This document shows positions 60,797-64,000 of a stretch of 64,000 nucleotides of DNA, one piece after another. The DNA lies in the NCBI RefSeq assembly GCF_021646685.1, contig NZ_JAKJHW010000011.1:1-64000 (forward strand), read 5' to 3'. Source of the stretch: Pseudalkalibacillus salsuginis (lineage in GTDB: Bacteria > Bacillota > Bacilli > Bacillales > Fictibacillaceae). The notes below the pieces were generated by a model. That model saw nothing but the letters and a program-made list of their open reading frames with translations. It made no database searches and was not told the DNA's origin. The first letter of the stretch is position 1. Each line of letters begins with the position of its first letter. The position numbers and the translations under genes were made by a program.

Positions 60797-60807
60797 GAGA
60801 AAGGAAG

Positions 60808-60849
60808 GAAAAACCTAGACGGGCTATTTTCCCTCTCAGGTTTTTCCGC
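60808..60849. terminator. Bidirectional terminator
   Basis: GGAAAAACCT pairs with AGGTTTTTCC around an internal loop. It lies between converging genes. Confidence 0.7.
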
Positions 60850-60867
60850 TTTTTTCAAAACTGACTA

Positions 60868-61731
60868 TTATTGACTTGGAGTCCAGGATACAGTCCAAAC
60901 GCCTTTCGACTCATCAAAAACGAGCCTGAAGTGTTTAGTGTTCTCTTGCGTCTCCCCCCATGTGATATACGCTTCTTTCCTATTCTGGGGAGTCTCCTGG
61001 ATAACTTGATTGAATGCCTCAATTTCCTGAATCTGTTGAAGTTTCATTACAGTATTTTCACGTAAAGCAGGATCTTGGGCAATGTTATCGAGGTAGTCCC
61101 GTTTAGATGGCATGGATCCCGCAGGGTCATGGAAATACATCACAAATTTTGTTTCATGATCTTCTTGTTGTTCGGCATGGTAATAGATCTGCATCACTTC
61201 AAAGGGTTCTAAACCTATGAGTGCTTGTTGGTCCTCATCCGTTTTCAATTGTTTATATACCGATTCAAGACGCTCATCTATGGGAAGCAATGGGCCTGAG
61301 ATCGTCTGTTGGTCAGCATCGCCTTTTTCAGCTATTGAAAAATCATCTTTTTGTGATCGGTCTTCCGTATTGTTCTGCCCTTCTTCACCTAAAGCAGGCA
61401 TTGTTTTATCAGGTCCTGCGCTTCCGCTGTCACTGCTAAGGTCTTCTGAAGATTTCAGGGTAGTATTCTCATTTCCGCCTGATTCACTTGAACTTGGGCT
61501 TTCTGTTGAGAAATGATCAATGGCTACTCGTACAACACCTATGAACAGAAACAGGCAAACGGCGGTACTGAGTATCGGCTTCCAATGAGAAAACACGAAT
61601 ACAAACCGCTTTGACCGTTTTTTGGCTATGGCGTTCCTGATGTTCTGCTTTTGTTTTTCTGTAAAGCGTTCTTCTGTTGACATCAACCGGTTCAAGCTTT
61701 TATTTAAATTTTTAAGTTGATTGTCCATCAC
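60868..61731 (-). CDS. Anti-sigma factor-like membrane protein
   Basis: The 287-residue protein has a cytoplasmic N-terminus of about 50 residues. One membrane helix follows (PILSTAVCLFLFIGVVRVAI), then a Ser/Gly/Glu-rich extracellular linker and a C-terminal part with VMQIYYHAEQQEDHETKFVM and KEAYITWGETQENTKHFRLV. It follows the ECF sigma gene with a 20-bp overlap. This position and topology fit a one-helix anti-sigma factor. The extracellular domain is not recognised and the stress signal is unknown. AAAGGAG stands before the start. Confidence 0.72.
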   Translation of the reverse strand: MMDNQLKNLNKSLNRLMSTEERFTEKQKQNIRNAIAKKRSKRFVFVFSHWKPILSTAVCLFLFIGVVRVAIDHFSTESPSSSESGGNENTTLKSSEDLSSDSGSAGPDKTMPALGEEGQNNTEDRSQKDDFSIAEKGDADQQTISGPLLPIDERLESVYKQLKTDEDQQALIGLEPFEVMQIYYHAEQQEDHETKFVMYFHDPAGSMPSKRDYLDNIAQDPALRENTVMKLQQIQEIEAFNQVIQETPQNRKEAYITWGETQENTKHFRLVFDESKGVWTVSWTPSQ

Positions 61732-62302
61732 CGATACTCCTTTCTGATGAAATAAGTTCCTTAAGAAGCTGGCGGCCTCGATGCAGGCGTGTCTTTATAG
61801 TAGATTCATTCGTAAGAAGCATCAGGCTGATTTCTTGTATGGACAGCTCCTCGAAATAATAGAGCAGCAGTACTTCCCGATATTTGAGAGGTAAGGTGAG
61901 TACTTGCTTGGCTAGTGCTTCACTTTCATCTTTTGCGATCAGGTCAGCTTCAGGTGTATGTGTTTCTCCCTTCATCCAACGGGATATTTTATCAGTGAAT
62001 TGAAGGTTACGGAATGACCATGTCCTCTGGTAGTCATGGCAACGATTGATTGTAATCCGGTATATCCAGGTTTTGACGGAGGACTCTCCACGGAACGTAT
62101 CTAATTTTGTATAACAAGCCACAAAGGTCTCTTGGACGATATCCTCCGCCTTTCCCCAATCCTTTACATAGGTATAGGCAAGGCGAGTCAATTTTTCTCC
62201 GAACTGATCCATCATGATCTCGATGATTTCGTCTTTCGGATAACGGCCGATCACGTTATCAATCTGTATCTTGGACCGATTTTTCGGCTGATATTCTTCC
62301 AA
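61712..62302 (-). CDS. ECF sigma factor
   Basis: The 196-residue sigma factor has region 2 (GEKLTRLAYTYVKDWGKAED, IVQETFVACYTKLDTFRGES, VKTWIYRITINRCHDYQR) and region 4 (LTLPLKYREVLLLYYFEELS, IQEISLMLLTNESTIKTRLH). It resembles SigV/SigW-type ECF factors. I chose TTG at 62302, because GGGAGG stands 8 bp before it; longer frames lack a site. An ECF-type promoter TGAAAC-17-CGTC upstream suggests autoregulation. It overlaps the anti-sigma gene. Confidence 0.88.
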   Translation of the reverse strand: MEEYQPKNRSKIQIDNVIGRYPKDEIIEIMMDQFGEKLTRLAYTYVKDWGKAEDIVQETFVACYTKLDTFRGESSVKTWIYRITINRCHDYQRTWSFRNLQFTDKISRWMKGETHTPEADLIAKDESEALAKQVLTLPLKYREVLLLYYFEELSIQEISLMLLTNESTIKTRLHRGRQLLKELISSERSIGDGQST

Positions 62303-62337
62303 CCTGCTGACCTCCCTAAACTGTCTTTTAACCTTTT

Positions 62338-62364
62338 GACGTAAATGATGATTGAGACGTTTCA
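62338..62364 (-). promoter_or_regulatory. ECF-type promoter of the sigma/anti-sigma operon
   Basis: On the minus strand TGAAAC (62359-62364), a 17-bp spacer and CGTC (62338-62341) match the SigW/SigV promoter pattern. Confidence 0.65.
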
Positions 62365-62476
62365 TTTTCAAGAAAATGACTTACAATTATAGACGTATAA
62401 CGATCAAGTGAGTAAAGTAATATGTAAGATATATGTTTGATGGTCAAAGAAATAAACCAGAGATGAGGTTATTACT

Positions 62477-62989
62477 GTGAAAACCAATACCACTATCAGA
62501 TGCGCCTGGTGCGAAGAAGACCCTTTGTTGATCAGTTATCATGACAAAGAATGGGGGAAGTGTCTAACGGGTGATGACCACTTATTCGAAGCATTGACGT
62601 TGGAAATTTTCCAGGCAGGGTTAAGCTGGAAAACCATATTACATAAACGTGAAAATTTTAGAAAAGCCTTTGACCACTTCTCGATCGGTAAAGTGAAGGC
62701 TTACGGGGAAGAGAAAATTAAAAAGCTCTTGGAGGATAAGGGGATTGTACGCCACCGCAGAAAGATTGATGCCACAATCCATAATGCGAATGTGGCGGAA
62801 GACCTGATTGAAAGATACGGAAGCTTGAAAAACTATTTTGACTCATTACCAAAGGATAAGCATGAGAAACAAAAAGCAATCCAAGCAACATTCAAGCACG
62901 TTGGTCTGACAACGGCTGAAAGTTTCCTGATGGCAGCAGGATTCATAGAACCAGAACACAGTGAAGAATGCTTTTTAGGAAAGAAATAA
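62477..62989 (+). CDS. tag: DNA-3-methyladenine glycosylase I
   Basis: The 170-residue repair enzyme removes 3-methyladenine from DNA. It has RCAWCEEDPLLISYHDKEWG, LFEALTLEIFQAGLSWKTIL, the helix-hairpin region with DKGIVRHRRKIDATIHNA and TFKHVGLTTAESFLMAAG. The Cys near the start and the C-terminal His/Cys segment (EHSEECF) form the zinc site. It starts at GTG 62477. It is a single gene. Confidence 0.94.
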   Translation: MKTNTTIRCAWCEEDPLLISYHDKEWGKCLTGDDHLFEALTLEIFQAGLSWKTILHKRENFRKAFDHFSIGKVKAYGEEKIKKLLEDKGIVRHRRKIDATIHNANVAEDLIERYGSLKNYFDSLPKDKHEKQKAIQATFKHVGLTTAESFLMAAGFIEPEHSEECFLGKK

Positions 62990-63017
62990 AAGAAGGATAA
63001 TGAAACCCTTCTTTAAC
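62990..63017. terminator. Bidirectional terminator
   Basis: AAAGAAGG pairs with CCTTCTTT around ATAATGAAAC. It ends both tag and the converging peptide-precursor transcript. Confidence 0.7.
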
Positions 63018-63267
63018 ACTTTACGTTCATTTCCATCGGAGGTAATTCATCGATAGCAATAGTCGATTTATTCATGGGTGGCAATTCATCAATAGCAATA
63101 ATCGATCTATTCATAGGTGGTAGCTCATCAATGGCTATAGATGATTTTATCATTGGAGGTAGTTCATCAATTGCAACTTTGTTATGATTTAAAACACCAT
63201 GGATACTTACTAGTATTAGCGCAACTAAAACAAGTGCTGATATACCTAAGAAAGTATGCTTTTTCAT
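63013..63267 (-). CDS. Multi-copy signalling peptide precursor (four AIDELPPM repeats)
   Basis: The 84-residue precursor starts at ATG 63267 with AAAGGGGTG upstream. It has a basic N-terminus (MKKH), a hydrophobic stretch FLGISALVLVALILVSI (6-22) as in Sec signals, and then four copies of AIDELPPM at residues 32-39, 45-52, 58-65 and 71-78. The period is exactly 13 residues. Spacers are IKSSI, NRSII and NKSTI, each with one basic residue that could guide processing; the tail is EMNVKC. Codons differ at most wobble positions among copies, so the peptide itself is conserved. It lies 22 bp downstream of a TPR regulator gene. This fits a pheromone precursor of the Phr/PapR/NprX kind but with several copies, like yeast alpha-factor. 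Confidence 0.8.
   Translation of the reverse strand: MKKHTFLGISALVLVALILVSIHGVLNHNKVAIDELPPMIKSSIAIDELPPMNRSIIAIDELPPMNKSTIAIDELPPMEMNVKC
63034..63174 (-). repeat. 39-bp coding tandem repeat, four units
   Basis: Core units are at 63151-63174, 63112-63135, 63073-63096 and 63034-63057, with 39-bp spacing. The encoded octapeptide is identical, but Leu is written CTA, CTA, TTG and TTA, and the second Pro CCA, CCT, CCC and CCG. Confidence 0.92.
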
Positions 63268-63289
63268 GATTATATACACCCCTTTATAA

Positions 63290-64000
63290 TTAAAAGAAAT
63301 TTTTTCTTGAATCATTTGCTAATTTATAATACTCACTAGATTTCTTATACTGGGATTTTTTAAAATAGTATTCGGCAAGTAGTTCGGACGCATCGCTTAA
63401 ATATTCCCAGAGATTCTTCTTGTTAAAATATGGAATAGCTTCCTTTCTTAAAAGATTTTCATATGATTCATCCAACTCATTGATAACTCTTTTATATAAG
63501 ATACTGTAGTGTAAATAATATTCGTAATTATAATTTTCATCTAATTTTTCTTTAACTTTATTTAACCATTCCAAAGAGGATTTCTTATCCTTTATACGGA
63601 AGTACTCTCTTGCAATTAAATAGTAAGTAATAAAACTGTCTTGTGTTGGTAATTTTGATTTAAGATTAATACTTTTATGGTACAACTCGATAGCTTTCTT
63701 AGTTTCGCCCATACTAGAATGTACGTACCCTAGGTTATGGTAAATGATAGCTATAGTTTGCAATTCATTAAAGGTCTCAGCGAATTTTAAAGCTTTATTG
63801 AAATGAAATCTTGCCTGTGAATAATTGTTTATTCTTCGGTTACTAATGCCTAATAATATATGGCAATCCGCACTTCTATTAAAGTTGTATTCTTTATCGA
63901 AGATCTCTAAGGCTTTATAACAATAATTAATAACAGATGTATTATGGAAAAAGTGGCTATGCGCAAGTGCAAGGTTATAAAAGAAAACTCCTCTTTCAAC
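63290..64000 (-). CDS. TPR-domain regulator, RRNPP-type peptide receptor candidate (5' end outside the window)
   Basis: From the window edge to the stop at 63290 the minus strand encodes at least 235 residues of tandem TPR-like helices: FFYNLALAHSHFFHNTSV, CYKALEIFDKEYNFNRSADC, NNYSQARFHFNKALKFAETF, IIYHNLGYVHSSMGETKKAI and, at the end, AIPYFNKKNLWEYLSDASEL and YYFKKSQYKKSSEYYKLAND. This resembles the C-terminal peptide-binding part of XRE/TPR regulators (PlcR/NprR-like) or Rap proteins. Whether a helix-turn-helix or a Rap-type bundle comes first cannot be seen. The small gene with AIDELPPM repeats follows after 22 bp, so this is its likely receptor. Confidence 0.8.
   Translation of the reverse strand, partial: VERGVFFYNLALAHSHFFHNTSVINYCYKALEIFDKEYNFNRSADCHILLGISNRRINNYSQARFHFNKALKFAETFNELQTIAIIYHNLGYVHSSMGETKKAIELYHKSINLKSKLPTQDSFITYYLIAREYFRIKDKKSSLEWLNKVKEKLDENYNYEYYLHYSILYKRVINELDESYENLLRKEAIPYFNKKNLWEYLSDASELLAEYYFKKSQYKKSSEYYKLANDSRKNFF

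Noticed and set aside
63034-63174. Low-complexity or assembly artefact as explanation of the peptide repeats
   Set aside because: The four units differ at most synonymous sites, so they are not a copied read or a simple repeat.
1-64000. tRNA or rRNA genes
   Set aside because: I found no cloverleaf with TTC-A-A arm or rRNA motifs on either strand, though a covariance search was not possible here.

Overview
The window looks like chromosomal DNA of a spore-forming member of the Bacillaceae (Firmicutes). The evidence is low-to-moderate GC, strong AGGAGG-type ribosome binding sites with many TTG and GTG starts, Fur, ArgR and T-box regulation of Bacillus type, SigX/RsiX and MotA/MotB homologues, a decayed GerA germinant-receptor gene and several intergenic repeat families of the kind found in Bacillus relatives. 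The genus cannot be fixed from the sequence alone.

Layout. 1-6.1 kb is a scarred accessory stretch: an ABC ATPase gene cut by an IS3-family element, a TetR regulator, IS1182-type and IS3-type remnants, a DHFR/RibD-like enzyme, an ArsR-SRPBCC pair, an MBL hydrolase, and remnants of an ECF41-type sigma factor and a methyltransferase. 6.1-8.8 kb holds a DJ-1/PfpI protein and a YdcZ-Crp/Fnr-YdcZ trio. 9.5-14.7 kb is an envelope-type block: a PgaC-like glycosyltransferase, an LCP protein, and two paralogous NERD-like membrane proteins around a small membrane protein. 15.4-19.5 kb has VOC, a broken ornithine cyclodeaminase gene, a sodium:solute symporter with a small partner protein, and a GyrI-like protein. 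19.6-22.7 kb is a two-component system with a His-rich lipoprotein. 22.8-24.2 kb is a second SRPBCC-ArsR pair plus GNAT. 24.5-27.8 kb is a Fur-controlled siderophore uptake locus. 28-31.8 kb is a SurA-like lipoprotein and argGH with ARG boxes. 31.9-37.2 kb has an unknown membrane protein, an S51 peptidase, a TetR/SDR divergon and a frameshifted phosphatase gene. 37.4-40.6 kb is cadCA, with an in-frame TGA, and a tiny holin-like toxin gene. 40.7-47.7 kb is nadE, membrane proteins and the cyanophycin pair cphB-cphA. 48-54.4 kb has a DUF3905-like protein, a gerA remnant, a chemotaxis receptor, sigX-rsiX and motAB. 54.6-62.4 kb has glutamate dehydrogenase, an LtaS-like protein, T-box-controlled argS, VOC and a second ECF sigma/anti-sigma pair. 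62.4-64 kb has tag and a peptide-signalling locus.

Themes. Arginine recurs: argGH, cyanophycin (Asp-Arg polymer) synthesis and breakdown, T-box argS, and possibly glutamate dehydrogenase. These could form a nitrogen-storage economy, which is inference. The most unusual item is at the right edge: a short exported precursor carries four copies of AIDELPPM at a strict 13-residue period. The copies use different synonymous codons, and the gene lies 22 bp downstream of a TPR regulator gene that runs off the window. This looks like a multi-copy peptide pheromone with its RRNPP-type receptor. Other notable items are a TGA exactly at the first Cys of the CadA metal-binding motif, a toxin mRNA with nested 5'-3' complementarity, and a 148-bp dispersed repeat whose hairpin stem shows compensatory changes.
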